This document shows, piece after piece, positions 24,174 through 32,757 of a DNA stretch of 54,408 nucleotides; position 1 is the first letter of the stretch, and the number at the start of each line of letters is the position of its first letter. Source of the stretch: Gracilibacillus oryzae (GTDB taxonomy: Bacteria; Bacillota; Bacilli; Bacillales; Amphibacillaceae); contig NZ_ML762426.1 in NCBI RefSeq assembly GCF_009498735.1, positions 253,810 to 308,217 of the forward strand, given 5' to 3'. The translations under genes were made by a program, and so were the position numbers. The notes beneath the pieces are model-generated. The model made no database searches, was not told where the DNA came from, and saw only the letters and a list, made by a program, of their open reading frames with translations.

Positions 24174-25637
24174 ATGAACAGAGTGGAAAAAATTAAATAT
24201 GAATGGTTTGGCAATGTAAGAGGTGATGTGTTAGCAGGTATTGTTGTTGCCTTAGCGTTGATTCCAGAGGCAATTGCTTTTTCCATCATTGCAGGGGTTG
24301 ATCCAATGGTTGGCCTGTACGCTTCATTTTGTATTTCTGTCATTATCGCCTTTATTGGTGGGAGACCTGGGATGATTTCTGCCGCAACAGGAGCAATGGC
24401 ATTATTGATGGTTTCATTAGTAGCAGATCATGGGCTGCAATATCTATTGGCAGCAACCATCTTGACAGGGATTCTCCAGTTCTTGTTTGGGGTATTAAAG
24501 TTAGCAACTTTAATAAAATTCGTTCCTCGTTCTGTCATGATTGGATTCGTTAACGCGCTTGCTATTATGATCCTTACCTCACAGTTTCAGCATTTTAAAG
24601 GGGAAAGCTGGATTATGTACAGTATGGTCGCATTGACATTGGCTATCATCTACCTTTTGCCAATGGTTACAAAGGCGGTTCCATCCACTTTAGTTGCCAT
24701 TATTGTAGTAACTGCCATTGCAGTGTTTGCTGGACTAGGAATTCGTACAGTTGGAGACTTAGGAAACATTACTTCCCAATTACCTGTCTTTATGCTGCCG
24801 GAAATTCCTTTGACATTTGACACATTGATGATAATTTTCCCATACTCGTTGGCGTTAGCGATTGTTGGTTTGCTAGAATCATTGTTAACAGCTAACATTG
24901 TTGATGATATGACAGACACGGGAAGTAACAAAAACAAAGAAAGCCGTGGCCAGGGGATTGCGAATATCGTCACAGGTTTCTTTGGCGGAATGGCTGGTTG
25001 TGCAATGATTGGACAATCCGTCATTAATGTGAAATCTGGCGGGAATGGTCGTTTGTCATCGTTAGTTGCAGGGGTTTTTCTCATGTTTTTAATTATTGCA
25101 TTAGGTGGTATTGTTGTACAAATTCCAATGGCTGCATTAGCTGGTGTCATGATCATGGTATCGATTAGTACTTTTGACTGGTCATCCTTGCGCAACCTGC
25201 ATAAAGTCCCTAGAACAGATGCCATCGTAATGATTGCAACAGTGATCACTGTAGTTGTTACACATGACTTATCTAAAGGTGTTTTACTAGGTGTTTTATT
25301 AAGTGCCATTTTCTTTGCTGCAAAAATTTCCAAGGTAAAAGTAAAAAGTTATGCCACGACTGATGGTAAGAAGAAGATTTACCAAGTGGATGGACAGATT
25401 TTCTTTGCCTCTGTTAATGATATGGTTGAAAAATTCGATTTCACTGAATCTATTAATGAAGTAGAAATCGATCTGACAAATGCCCATCTCTGGGATGACT
25501 CGGCTATCGGTGCTTTAGATAAAATAGAGACAAAGTTTGAACAGAACCATGTGAAGGTAAAGTATAAAGGATTAAATGCCGAAAGCAGATTGCTAAAGAG
25601 AAAAATCGGTGGTCTATCAAAAGCTTCCGGTCATTAA
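24174..25637 (+). CDS. SulP-family inorganic anion transporter (copy 2)
   Basis: The 487-residue protein is a close paralogue of copy 1: the same [18 protein letters not shown] start, the same [18 protein letters not shown] loop, and a C-terminal STAS domain with [17 protein letters not shown]. The membrane part (about 12-385) is highly similar, while the STAS domain and linker differ more; the linker in this copy has an extra KKKIYQ stretch. Substrate could be bicarbonate, sulfate or another oxyanion. The ATG follows GGAAGAGG. A uspA gene follows 20 bases after the stop. The operon runs outward from the resolvase-like gene, in mirror image to copy 1. Confidence 0.92.
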   Translation: MNRVEKIKYEWFGNVRGDVLAGIVVALALIPEAIAFSIIAGVDPMVGLYASFCISVIIAFIGGRPGMISAATGAMALLMVSLVADHGLQYLLAATILTGILQFLFGVLKLATLIKFVPRSVMIGFVNALAIMILTSQFQHFKGESWIMYSMVALTLAIIYLLPMVTKAVPSTLVAIIVVTAIAVFAGLGIRTVGDLGNITSQLPVFMLPEIPLTFDTLMIIFPYSLALAIVGLLESLLTANIVDDMTDTGSNKNKESRGQGIANIVTGFFGGMAGCAMIGQSVINVKSGGNGRLSSLVAGVFLMFLIIALGGIVVQIPMAALAGVMIMVSISTFDWSSLRNLHKVPRTDAIVMIATVITVVVTHDLSKGVLLGVLLSAIFFAAKISKVKVKSYATTDGKKKIYQVDGQIFFASVNDMVEKFDFTESINEVEIDLTNAHLWDDSAIGALDKIETKFEQNHVKVKYKGLNAESRLLKRKIGGLSKASGH

Positions 25638-25657
25638 AAGCAGGAGAGGTGAAGGGT

Positions 25658-26074
25658 TTGTATAACAAAATATTGCTTGCAACAGATGGTTCAGAGCACT
25701 CCATTCGGGCAGCATCACACGCGATAAGTCTTGCTCAAGTTGATAACGGAATGATTGATATCGTGTATGTCGTGGATGGGGAAACTTCCAAGTCGGATGT
25801 ACTTCATAGTGTTGATAAATATGAAGTGAAAAAAGAGAGAGAAGAAATGCTGCAGCCTATTAAGATGAAGATTGAATCGGCAGGTATAGCTTCTGAATTG
25901 CATCTTCTCCATGGCGAACCTGGCCCAACCATTGTTGAATTTGCAAATGAAAACCATTATGATTTAGTAGTTGTCGGGAGCAGAGGCCTGAACAAATTGC
26001 AGACACTAGTTATTGGAAGTGTAAGTCACAAAGTTATGAAACGGGTGGACTGTCCCGTTTTAGTTATAAAATAA
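25658..26074 (+). CDS. Universal stress protein, UspA family (copy 2)
   Basis: A 138-residue UspA protein, the partner of sulP2. It has LYNKILLATDGSEHSIRAA at the start and VVGSRGLNKLQTLVIGSVSHKVM near the end, the ATP-binding G-x2-G-x9-G-S pattern, and ends CPVLVIK. The start is taken as the TTG at 25658, because it aligns with the MYKHILL start of copy 1 and GAGGTG lies at a normal distance; the GTG at 25649 is too close to AGGAG. It is co-transcribed with sulP2. A terminator-like hairpin follows inside the repeat element. Confidence 0.88.
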   Translation: MYNKILLATDGSEHSIRAASHAISLAQVDNGMIDIVYVVDGETSKSDVLHSVDKYEVKKEREEMLQPIKMKIESAGIASELHLLHGEPGPTIVEFANENHYDLVVVGSRGLNKLQTLVIGSVSHKVMKRVDCPVLVIK

Positions 26075-26078
26075 GGAG

Positions 26079-26429
26079 AAGGCTGGGACAGAACAATATT
26101 ACACGCAACAAAACCCGAACATTTTTTCATGTGTTCGGTTTTTTGTTCATGCAAAAAGTTGGGTCATATTTCGCTCCGTCAAAACATTTCGCTTTCACCA
26201 CGGGCATAAGTGCGACATCTACTCAAGCACACTAAGCTTTCGTAGTGTGTTCTTTACCGCGGGCACGGCCTTAGCTTCCTCGGAAAGCAAAGTCCGCTTT
26301 CCTGCGGGATCTTCGGCTCGCGCTGTTCCCGCAGTCTACATGTTTTGACTACGCTTAGTAAGTGCGTTCATTTCTACAAATCGTATCGTTCGCATTTTAG
26401 GTAAAGCCTTTTAATTTTGTCCCAGCCTT
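26079..26429. repeat. Non-coding repeat element with 15-bp terminal inverted repeats
   Basis: AAGGCTGGGACAGAA at 26079-26093 and TTTTGTCCCAGCCTT at 26415-26429 form terminal inverted repeats (13 of 15 match). The 350-base interior is G/C-richer than its surroundings, contains no gene, and includes several short hairpins (for example CTTTCCTGCGGGATC and GTTCCCGCAG). From memory, an element with such GGGACA ends and similar interior is scattered through genomes of several Bacillaceae. A terminator hairpin CCGAACA...TGTTCGG-T6 lies at 26113-26144. Function unknown; a miniature mobile or structured intergenic element is likely. Confidence 0.75.
26113..26144 (+). terminator. Terminator of the sulP2-uspA operon
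   Basis: CCGAACA pairs with TGTTCGG, followed by six T. It sits within the repeat element directly after uspA copy 2. Confidence 0.8.
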
Positions 26430-26493
26430 TTTTCTATATCTAAAAGTTTTACTTAAAACAGTATAGCTTCTAAATTATTTCAAAAATTCATTG

Positions 26494-26522
26494 TTGACAA
26501 AATACCTAGCAGGGTATATGAT
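26494..26522 (+). promoter_or_regulatory. Sigma-A promoter with CstR/CsoR-like operator in its spacer
   Basis: TTGACA (26494-26499), a 17-base spacer and TATGAT (26517-26522) form a near-consensus promoter. The spacer holds ATACCTAGCAGGGTAT (26502-26517), an inverted repeat of the type bound by CsoR-family repressors. CstR of this family senses persulfides, which fits the operon below. Confidence 0.8.
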
Positions 26523-26586
26523 GAGCTATGTAAGAAAAAATGATTCGACTAAGAGGGTAGAGACTCACTTTTTTTTGATTTCAATT

Positions 26587-26601
26587 ATACCCCTAGGGGT
26601 A
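26587..26601 (+). promoter_or_regulatory. CstR/CsoR-like operator, leader copy
   Basis: ATACCCCTAGGGGTA is an inverted repeat (TACCCC-TA-GGGGTA), 33 bases before the DsrE start. It matches the CstR-type operator well and is downstream of the first promoter, so it may act as a second repression site or serve an internal promoter. Confidence 0.7.
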
Positions 26602-26634
26602 GTTAGAATGCCGGAATTATACAGGAGGATTAAC

Positions 26635-27114
26635 ATGTCAGAAAAGAAAAAAACGACGATTGTTTTATTCAGCGGAGATTACGACAAGGCGATGGCAGCT
26701 TATATTATTGCAAATGGTGCAGCTGCCTATGATCATGAAGTGACCATTTTTCATACTTTCTGGGGCTTAAATGCATTAAGGAAAGATGAGAATATCCAAG
26801 TGAAAAAGGGTTTTATGGAAAAGCTGTTTGGCAAGATGATGCCAAGAGGTACAGATAAAATGGGACTGTCAAAAATGAACTTTGCAGGTTTTGGGCCGAA
26901 AATGATTAAAGGTGTAATGAAAAAACATAATGCCTTGCCATTGCCTGATTTAGTAGAAATGGCAAAAGAACAGGATGTAAAACTAGTCGCATGTACGATG
27001 ACAATGGATTTATTAGGACTTCAAAAAGAAGAACTCTTAGATAATATTGATTATGCTGGCGTTGCAGCTTATCTAGGTGACGCTGAAGATGGAAATGTGA
27101 ACTTATTTATCTAA
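26635..27114 (+). CDS. DsrE/DsrF/DrsH-like sulfur-carrier protein
   Basis: The 159-residue protein has the DsrE-type fold: TTIVLFSGDYDKAMAAYIIANGAA at the start, EVTIFHTFWGLNALR, and the C-terminal DVKLVACTMTMDLLGL, whose Cys near residue 120 is the likely sulfur-carrying residue. Proteins of this kind relay sulfane sulfur between TusA and rhodanese enzymes. The start is the ATG at 26635, preceded by AGGAGG; the longer frame from 26491 would run through the promoter and operator sites, so it is not used. First gene of the persulfide operon. Confidence 0.88.
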   Translation: MSEKKKTTIVLFSGDYDKAMAAYIIANGAAAYDHEVTIFHTFWGLNALRKDENIQVKKGFMEKLFGKMMPRGTDKMGLSKMNFAGFGPKMIKGVMKKHNALPLPDLVEMAKEQDVKLVACTMTMDLLGLQKEELLDNIDYAGVAAYLGDAEDGNVNLFI

Positions 27115-27188
27115 AGATGGTTGTTTGACATGTCTGGCGGAAATGTAAGGCAAGGAGAAAAAGAATCAATATTTTTTTGAATAAAAAT

Positions 27189-27204
27189 ATACCCGTACAG
27201 GTAT
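27189..27204 (+). promoter_or_regulatory. CstR/CsoR-like operator before the TusA-rhodanese gene
   Basis: ATACCCGTACAGGTAT is an inverted repeat 14 bases before the start codon. It suggests an internal, separately repressed promoter, although no strong -10 element was seen. Confidence 0.6.
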
Positions 27205-27217
27205 TGGAGGATTTGAT

Positions 27218-27790
27218 ATGGAAAACGTAAAAGCAAATGTTTTATTGGATGCAAAAGGTTTAGCTTGTCCGATGCCGATTGTGAAAACAAAAAAAGCGAT
27301 CAAAGATTTAGAAGCAGGACAAGTCATTGAAGTACAGGCAACGGATAAAGGATCCACAGCGGATATGGAAGCTTGGGCCAAGAGCTCTGGACACTTATAT
27401 TTAGGCACACTAGCGGAAGGTGACATTCTAAAACATTTTATAAGAAAAGCTTCGAGTGATGAAGACACAGTTGAAAAGAAACATCCGCTGACGGCTACTA
27501 ACGAAGAATTAGCATCAAAATTAAATGAAAATATTATAGTTCTTGATGTAAGAGAGTCAGCAGAATATGCATTTAATCATATTCCCAGCGCCATTTCGAT
27601 CCCTTTAGGAGAACTGGAGGATCGTTTAAGTGAGCTGAATAAAGGCGATCAGATTTATGTGATTTGTCGTACTGGGAGTAGAAGTGATTTAGCAGCTCAA
27701 AAGTTAGCAGACAATGGTTTTGAAGATGTAATGAATGTACTGCCGGGTATGAGCAATTGGTCTGGTGAAACGGCTAAATTAGATAATTAA
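27218..27790 (+). CDS. TusA-rhodanese fusion sulfurtransferase
   Basis: The 190-residue protein joins an N-terminal TusA domain (residues 1-77) to a rhodanese domain (about 90-188). TusA's CPMP motif puts its carrier cysteine at residue 17; the rhodanese active-site loop CRTGSRS has Cys150. The arrangement resembles part of CstA of Staphylococcus aureus, which combines rhodanese, TusA and DsrE domains; here DsrE is a separate gene upstream. The protein would pass persulfide sulfur between domains. GGAGG lies 7 bases before the ATG. The operator just upstream suggests direct control. The gene for the second TusA protein is 1.2 kb downstream. Confidence 0.93.
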   Translation: MENVKANVLLDAKGLACPMPIVKTKKAIKDLEAGQVIEVQATDKGSTADMEAWAKSSGHLYLGTLAEGDILKHFIRKASSDEDTVEKKHPLTATNEELASKLNENIIVLDVRESAEYAFNHIPSAISIPLGELEDRLSELNKGDQIYVICRTGSRSDLAAQKLADNGFEDVMNVLPGMSNWSGETAKLDN

Positions 27791-27847
27791 CAATGGTTGG
27801 AAATGGGGCAGAGGCATTGATGTAGGGAAGAGCCTGTAACAAATATT

Positions 27848-27863
27848 ATACCATAGGGGGTAA
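27848..27863 (+). promoter_or_regulatory. Possible CstR/CsoR-like operator before the dioxygenase gene
   Basis: ATACCATAGGGGGTAA is a weaker inverted repeat (TACC...GGGTA) 7 bases before the start codon; it overlaps the ribosome binding site, so part of the G run is explained by translation signals. Confidence 0.35.
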
Positions 27864-27869
27864 TGTTGT

Positions 27870-28997
27870 ATGACGGTAAATACGATGAGTTCACATGAAG
27901 TGACAAGAAAGATCGTGCAAAAGGAAACATTATTTATTTTGGATGTTCGCAATGAAGATGCATTTGCTGATTGGAAGATTGAAGGAGCTAACTTTGATTA
28001 TCTGAACATTCCTTACTTTGAACTGCTGGATGGAGTTGAAGAGATAATTGAAAAGCTTCCGGCTGATAAAGAAATTTTAGTTGTATGTGCGAAAGAAGGT
28101 TCATCGGTTATGGTAGCCGAAATGCTTTCTGAAGAAGGGTGGACTGTTTCTTACTTGCAAGGTGGAATGAAAGCATGGAGTGAACACCTGGAACCCGTTA
28201 AAGTTGGAGATCTTCGAGATGGCGGAGAAGTATATCAGTTTGTCCGGATCGGTAAAGGCTGTCTTTCCTATATGGTCATTTCTAATGGCGAAGCTGCTGT
28301 TATTGATGCCACACGTATGACAGATATTTTCACAGACTTTGCTGCAAGTAAAGGGGTAAAAATCACCAACGTATTTGATACTCACTTACACGCGGACCAC
28401 ATTTCTGGCGGAAGAAAAATTGCGGAGCAAACAGGTGCCATGTACTGGCTGCCTCCAAAAGATGCTGAGGAGGTAACGTTTACGTATGCAGCGCTGGAAG
28501 ATGGAACGGTTGTAACAATCGGGAATACTGCTATCGATATTCACGCACTGTATTCACCGGGACATACCATCGGTTCAACATCATTTATAGTAGAGGAAAA
28601 ATTCCTGTTGTCAGGCGACATTCTATTTATTGATTCAATCGGACGTCCGGACTTAGCAGGAAAGGCGGAAGACTGGGTTGGCGATTTAAGAGAAAGTCTC
28701 TATTCTCGATACAGAGAATTATCCGGGGAATTAGTCGTATTACCTGCACACTTTATGATAATGGATGAATTGAATGAAGATGGCAGTGTTTCAGAACAAC
28801 TAGGGACACTTTTTAAGAAAAACCATGGATTAAAGATGGAAGATGAAGAGAAATTTAGAAAACTGGTTACAGAGAATTTACCACCACAGCCAAATGCTTA
28901 TCAGGAAATTCGGAAGATAAATATGGGTAAAATCATGCCTGCAGAAGAAGAACAGCGAGAAATGGAAATTGGGCCAAACCGTTGTGCGGTCCGTTAA
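27870..28997 (+). CDS. CstB-like persulfide dioxygenase (rhodanese plus metallo-beta-lactamase fold)
   Basis: The 375-residue protein begins with a rhodanese domain (about 1-105, Cys73 in VVCAKEGSS) and continues with a metallo-beta-lactamase fold (about 120-320) with [11 protein letters not shown] (His172, His174, Asp176, His177), SPGHT and LSGDILFID. This is the persulfide-dioxygenase type: glutathione-like or bacillithiol persulfide plus O2 gives sulfite. CstB of S. aureus has the metallo-beta-lactamase domain first, so the domain order here is different. Its sulfite product would be exported by the TauE gene at the operon end. The C-terminal tail (about 330-375) is rich in basic and acidic residues and ends NRCAVR. 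Confidence 0.9.
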   Translation: MTVNTMSSHEVTRKIVQKETLFILDVRNEDAFADWKIEGANFDYLNIPYFELLDGVEEIIEKLPADKEILVVCAKEGSSVMVAEMLSEEGWTVSYLQGGMKAWSEHLEPVKVGDLRDGGEVYQFVRIGKGCLSYMVISNGEAAVIDATRMTDIFTDFAASKGVKITNVFDTHLHADHISGGRKIAEQTGAMYWLPPKDAEEVTFTYAALEDGTVVTIGNTAIDIHALYSPGHTIGSTSFIVEEKFLLSGDILFIDSIGRPDLAGKAEDWVGDLRESLYSRYRELSGELVVLPAHFMIMDELNEDGSVSEQLGTLFKKNHGLKMEDEEKFRKLVTENLPPQPNAYQEIRKINMGKIMPAEEEQREMEIGPNRCAVR

Positions 28998-29037
28998 GCA
29001 AAATTCAATAGTAATTAATTTTTAGGAGGAATGGAAA

Positions 29038-29265
29038 ATGGATGTAAATAAAGTATTGGATGCAAAAGGATTAGCTTGTCCCATGCCAATTGTAAAAACA
29101 AAAAAGGCAATGAACGATTTGGAAGCAGGTCAAATATTGGAAGTGCACGCTACAGATAAAGGTTCGAAGAGTGATTTAACAGCATGGGCCAAATCTGGCG
29201 GTCATGAGTTAATAAAAGATACCGAAGAAAATGATGTGCTGAAATTCTGGATTAAGAAAGGATAA
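29038..29265 (+). CDS. TusA-family sulfur carrier
   Basis: The 75-residue protein is a stand-alone TusA: VLDAKGLACPMPIVKTKK carries the CPMP motif (Cys15), and the C-terminal KFWIKK strand closes the two-layer fold. It is very similar to the N-terminal TusA domain of the fusion gene at 27218, so it probably arose by duplication. TusA proteins accept and donate sulfane sulfur. AGGAGG lies upstream of the ATG. It lies 40 bases after the dioxygenase gene and 52 before the TauE gene, within the same probable transcript. Confidence 0.93.
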   Translation: MDVNKVLDAKGLACPMPIVKTKKAMNDLEAGQILEVHATDKGSKSDLTAWAKSGGHELIKDTEENDVLKFWIKKG

Positions 29266-29317
29266 AAAGCTGGGAACCATATGGATGGTTCCCTTTACTT
29301 AAGGGGGAAAGCATAGA

Positions 29318-30094
29318 ATGGATATCAGTTTTATCATTACTATATTTTTAATCGGCTTTATTGGTTCCTTTATTTCCGGAATGTTAGGAATAGGCGGTTC
29401 GATTATTAAATATCCCATGCTCTTATATATACCGCCATTATTCGGTGCAGCCGCATTTACCGCACATGAGGTATCAGGAATCAGTGCTGTACAGGTACTG
29501 TTTGCAACTATCGGTGGTGTCTGGGCATATCGAAAAGGTGGCTATTTAAATAAGACACTGATTGTCTATATGGGGATTAGTATACTTATTGGCAGCTTCA
29601 TTGGTGGTTTTGGATCGAAGCTATTATCGGAAAGTGGCATCAACTTAACTTACGGTATGTTGGCTTTAATAGCTGCAGTGATGATGTTTGTGCCCAAAAA
29701 GGGAATTGATGATATCCCGTTAGATCAGGTAACATTCAATAAATGGCTGGCAGCAATATTTGCATTAATTGTTGGTATTGGAGCAGGGGTTGTTGGAGCT
29801 GCCGGTGCGTTTTTATTAGTGCCGATTATGCTGGTGATTTTAAAAATCCCGACTAGAATGACGATTGCTTCCTCATTAGCCATCACCTTTATTTCATCAA
29901 TCGGTGCCACAGCGGGCAAAATCTCGACAGGGCAGGTGGAATATTTTCCGGCTGTCATTATGATTATCGCCAGTTTACTTGCATCACCATTAGGTGCCAA
30001 TGCTGGAAAAAAATTGAATGCGAAGACATTACAAGTTATTTTAGCCATACTGATCGCCGGAACTGCGATTAAAATCTGGATGGATATTTTTTAG
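29318..30094 (+). CDS. TauE/SafE-family sulfite exporter
   Basis: The 258-residue protein is wholly membrane-embedded, with about eight hydrophobic segments and the TauE signature [20 protein letters not shown] at the start and the repeated [18 protein letters not shown] half near residue 150. Proteins of this family export sulfite or sulfoacetate. At the end of a persulfide-oxidation operon the natural role is removal of the sulfite made by the CstB-like enzyme, as in the S. aureus cst system. The ribosome binding site is AAGGGGG. A terminator is not seen directly after it; the next convincing one is 400 bases further. Confidence 0.92.
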   Translation: MDISFIITIFLIGFIGSFISGMLGIGGSIIKYPMLLYIPPLFGAAAFTAHEVSGISAVQVLFATIGGVWAYRKGGYLNKTLIVYMGISILIGSFIGGFGSKLLSESGINLTYGMLALIAAVMMFVPKKGIDDIPLDQVTFNKWLAAIFALIVGIGAGVVGAAGAFLLVPIMLVILKIPTRMTIASSLAITFISSIGATAGKISTGQVEYFPAVIMIIASLLASPLGANAGKKLNAKTLQVILAILIAGTAIKIWMDIF

Positions 30095-30500
30095 TATAGA
30101 CGAACTAATAGATCCAATGGCAACAAGGTAATTGAAGCGGGAGATATAATAGGACAATTAATCTTCAGCATACGAGCGGATCATCGAGAATATATCCACT
30201 TTACTTTCTTATTATACCGTGGTACATTGAAGATAATTAGATTTAAATGATGAAAATTAAAAATTAAATTTGAGGTGTTTTTGTGAGTGTCGTAGGTTCT
30301 AAATAAGGAAAACTTAATGAAATAAATTTGATGATAAATGGGATTTTATGGAATTCATATCCTTCGTTTTGTCATGGATTTATTTCAGTACTTATGAAGA
30401 TACCTACTATACTTTATTAACCGTGTAATTATTTTGAGATAGCTATCCTTATTTAGATGGCTTATTTCGATGTATCTGTTTACTGCGCGGGCCTTATAAA
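30095..30500. other. Intergenic region with no recognised gene
   Basis: About 400 bases of A/T-rich DNA with no frame longer than about 40 codons, no ribosome binding site followed by a start, and no recognised RNA. Nothing further can be supported. Confidence 0.5.
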
Positions 30501-30503
30501 TGT

Positions 30504-30535
30504 AAAAAGCTGTGGTATCCCCGCAGCTTTTTTGT
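30504..30535 (+). terminator. Terminator-like hairpin
   Basis: AAAAAGCTGTGG pairs with CCGCAGCTTTTTT around a short loop, followed by a T run. It lies 90 bases before the MutS2-like gene and would isolate it from upstream transcription. Confidence 0.7.
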
Positions 30536-30620
30536 GCTTATTTTTAAATTTCATTGGAATCTAAGAAGGTAGGCATCTTCATATGCGATAGTAAATAAAT
30601 CGTTGTGAGGAGAATAGAAA

Positions 30621-32522
30621 ATGAATAAGATAACGTATGAAAAGTTACAATATAACGAATTAAAACAACTAGTGAAGTCTCATTGTGTAAGTGGACTAGG
30701 AAAACAATTATTAGATAAATTGAAGCCAAGTTCCAACATCAAAGTAGTAAAAAACCGGTTGAATGAAACAACAGAGGCGCGGGCAATATTAGATGCAGAA
30801 GGGCATGTGCCATTTTCAGGAATTTCCAATATTCAAAGCATTATTCAAAAACTTGAAAAAGGGATCATGCTGGAACCAGGCGAATTGGTCAGTACATCGG
30901 ATTTTTTAAGAGGATGCAGTAAAATGAAAAGTTTTATGTTAAAAAGGGAATTCTTTGCACCTGTGCTGGCATCGTATGCGAATTCAATGTCGGAATTTCA
31001 AAGTGTAGAAGAAGAAATTAACTTTTCCATTAAAGGAAATAGCGTTCATTCAGCTGCAAGCAAAGAATTAAAGAGAATACGAAGTAGTATGGAATCAACA
31101 GAAGAAAAAATTAAAGATCGTTTAGATAAATTTTTAAAAAATAGTGCGAATAAGAAGTACATTCAAGAATTTTTTATTAGTAAAAAAGATGAGCGATATA
31201 CGATTCCAATTAAAGCTTCATATAAAGGTCAGGTCTCAGGAAAAATAATCGAAGTTTCTTCTAAAGGTTCTACGGTCTTTATCGAACCAAATACGATTAC
31301 AAAATTAAGTGATGAACTCGCAAGTTTGAAAGCTGAAGAAGCAATAGAAGAATATCAGATATTATCGACTCTATCAGGAATGCTCTTAGAGAACATTTAT
31401 GAAATTAAGATAAACTTAGACCTTATTAGCCAATATGATATGGTATTTGCCAAAGCCAAATTCAGCAGGCTGATAGGTGGAATGGAGCCCAGATTAAATA
31501 ATCAAGGATATATTAAATTAGTGAATGTTAAACATCCACTTTTAGCAAGCGATGCTGTACCACTTAATTTTGAGATTGGGAAAGATTATCGCAGCTTAAT
31601 TATTACGGGTCCCAATGCTGGCGGAAAAACCATTGTTTTAAAGACAATTGGATTATTAACATTAGCAACTATGTTAGGGCTTCATATTTCTGCTGATAAG
31701 GGAACGGAGATTGCGGTATTTGAAAACATCTTCGCAGATATCGGAGATAATCAAAGTATGGAAAATGCATTAAGCACCTTTTCCTCACATATGAAACATC
31801 TCGCAGAAATTATGAGCCTGTCAGATAATAATACGCTATTACTATTTGATGAAATAGGCAGTGGTACAGAACCAAATGAAGGAGCTGCCCTTGCTATTTC
31901 AATATTGGAGGAATTTTACTATATGGGATGTATAACTGTAGCGACAACTCATTATGGTGAAATAAAACGTTTTTCCGAATTGCATGATGATTTCATGAAT
32001 GCAGCAATGCAATTTAACAACGAAACATTGGAGCCAATGTATCAATTAGTGATAGGGAAATCAGGAGAAAGCAATGCGCTTTGGATTTCCAAAAAGATGA
32101 ACATACAGGAAAAAGTATTAGAAAGAGCAAAAGAATATATGGAAAATAAAGATTATCATTTAGAACGTGTGAATGGGGATAAGATCAGGAAGCCTAAGGT
32201 TGTCCATGAGAAAACGGAAGAGATGTACGAATTTAAGAAAGGGGACAGGGTAAAATTATTAAACCAAGATGACTTTGGAATTGTATATAAAGAAATGGAT
32301 AATTTCTATAATGTTGTGGTGTTCTATAATGGAGAATTTATTGAAGCAAATGTTAAGCGGATTTCCCTTGATATATCAGCGAAGGAATTATATCCAGAAG
32401 GGTATGATTTAGAGACATTGTTTATCGATTACAACACTCGGAAAATGGAGCATGATATAAAGCGGGGTTCGAAAAAAGCCCTTCGGAAAATACAAAAAGA
32501 AATTAGGGAAAATAGAGATTGA
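30621..32522 (+). CDS. MutS2-like ATPase lacking the Smr nuclease domain
   Basis: The 633-residue protein matches the MutS2 family: helical core/lever (about 1-290), then an ABC-type ATPase with Walker A GPNAGGKT (about 330), Walker B LLFDEIGSGTEP (about 410), a THYGEIK switch, and a KOW-like segment (FKKGDRVKLLNQDDFGIVY, about 540). It ends in a basic helix (KRGSKKALRKIQKEI). Full MutS2 proteins are near 780 residues with an Smr endonuclease at the C-terminus; that domain is absent and there is no sign of a broken 3' end. It may work in ribosome-collision rescue or recombination control without the nuclease. The ATG has GAGGAG. It stands alone, with a terminator after it. Confidence 0.88.
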   Translation: MNKITYEKLQYNELKQLVKSHCVSGLGKQLLDKLKPSSNIKVVKNRLNETTEARAILDAEGHVPFSGISNIQSIIQKLEKGIMLEPGELVSTSDFLRGCSKMKSFMLKREFFAPVLASYANSMSEFQSVEEEINFSIKGNSVHSAASKELKRIRSSMESTEEKIKDRLDKFLKNSANKKYIQEFFISKKDERYTIPIKASYKGQVSGKIIEVSSKGSTVFIEPNTITKLSDELASLKAEEAIEEYQILSTLSGMLLENIYEIKINLDLISQYDMVFAKAKFSRLIGGMEPRLNNQGYIKLVNVKHPLLASDAVPLNFEIGKDYRSLIITGPNAGGKTIVLKTIGLLTLATMLGLHISADKGTEIAVFENIFADIGDNQSMENALSTFSSHMKHLAEIMSLSDNNTLLLFDEIGSGTEPNEGAALAISILEEFYYMGCITVATTHYGEIKRFSELHDDFMNAAMQFNNETLEPMYQLVIGKSGESNALWISKKMNIQEKVLERAKEYMENKDYHLERVNGDKIRKPKVVHEKTEEMYEFKKGDRVKLLNQDDFGIVYKEMDNFYNVVVFYNGEFIEANVKRISLDISAKELYPEGYDLETLFIDYNTRKMEHDIKRGSKKALRKIQKEIRENRD

Positions 32523-32656
32523 GATAAGTCTATAGTCGAACCCTAATTAGCTAAGATTAACATATGCAGCTGAAGCTCTTCACGATGAATTGTTAAATCC
32601 CTGGATATTTCACATTTAATTTTACCAACAATGGTTGAGGAACCTCACTGTCAGTG

Positions 32657-32694
32657 ACTACAGAAGTGCTTTGCTAATAAAGCACTTCTGTAGT
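32657..32694. terminator. Bidirectional terminator
   Basis: A perfect 16-bp stem (ACTACAGAAGTGCTTT) with a 6-base loop lies between the convergent MutS2-like and bioB genes. Confidence 0.85.
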
Positions 32695-32757
32695 TATTAT
32701 TTAGAAGAAAGCTATTCTCAAAAAATACAAATCCTCTTATGCTGTTTCAACAGTTTT

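Noticed and set aside
26079-26429. Insertion sequence
   Set aside because: No transposase frame of any size in the element; a miniature or structured repeat is more likely.
26491-26634. N-terminal extension of the DsrE protein by 48 codons
   Set aside because: The extension covers a promoter and two operators, and the ATG at 26635 has its own AGGAGG.
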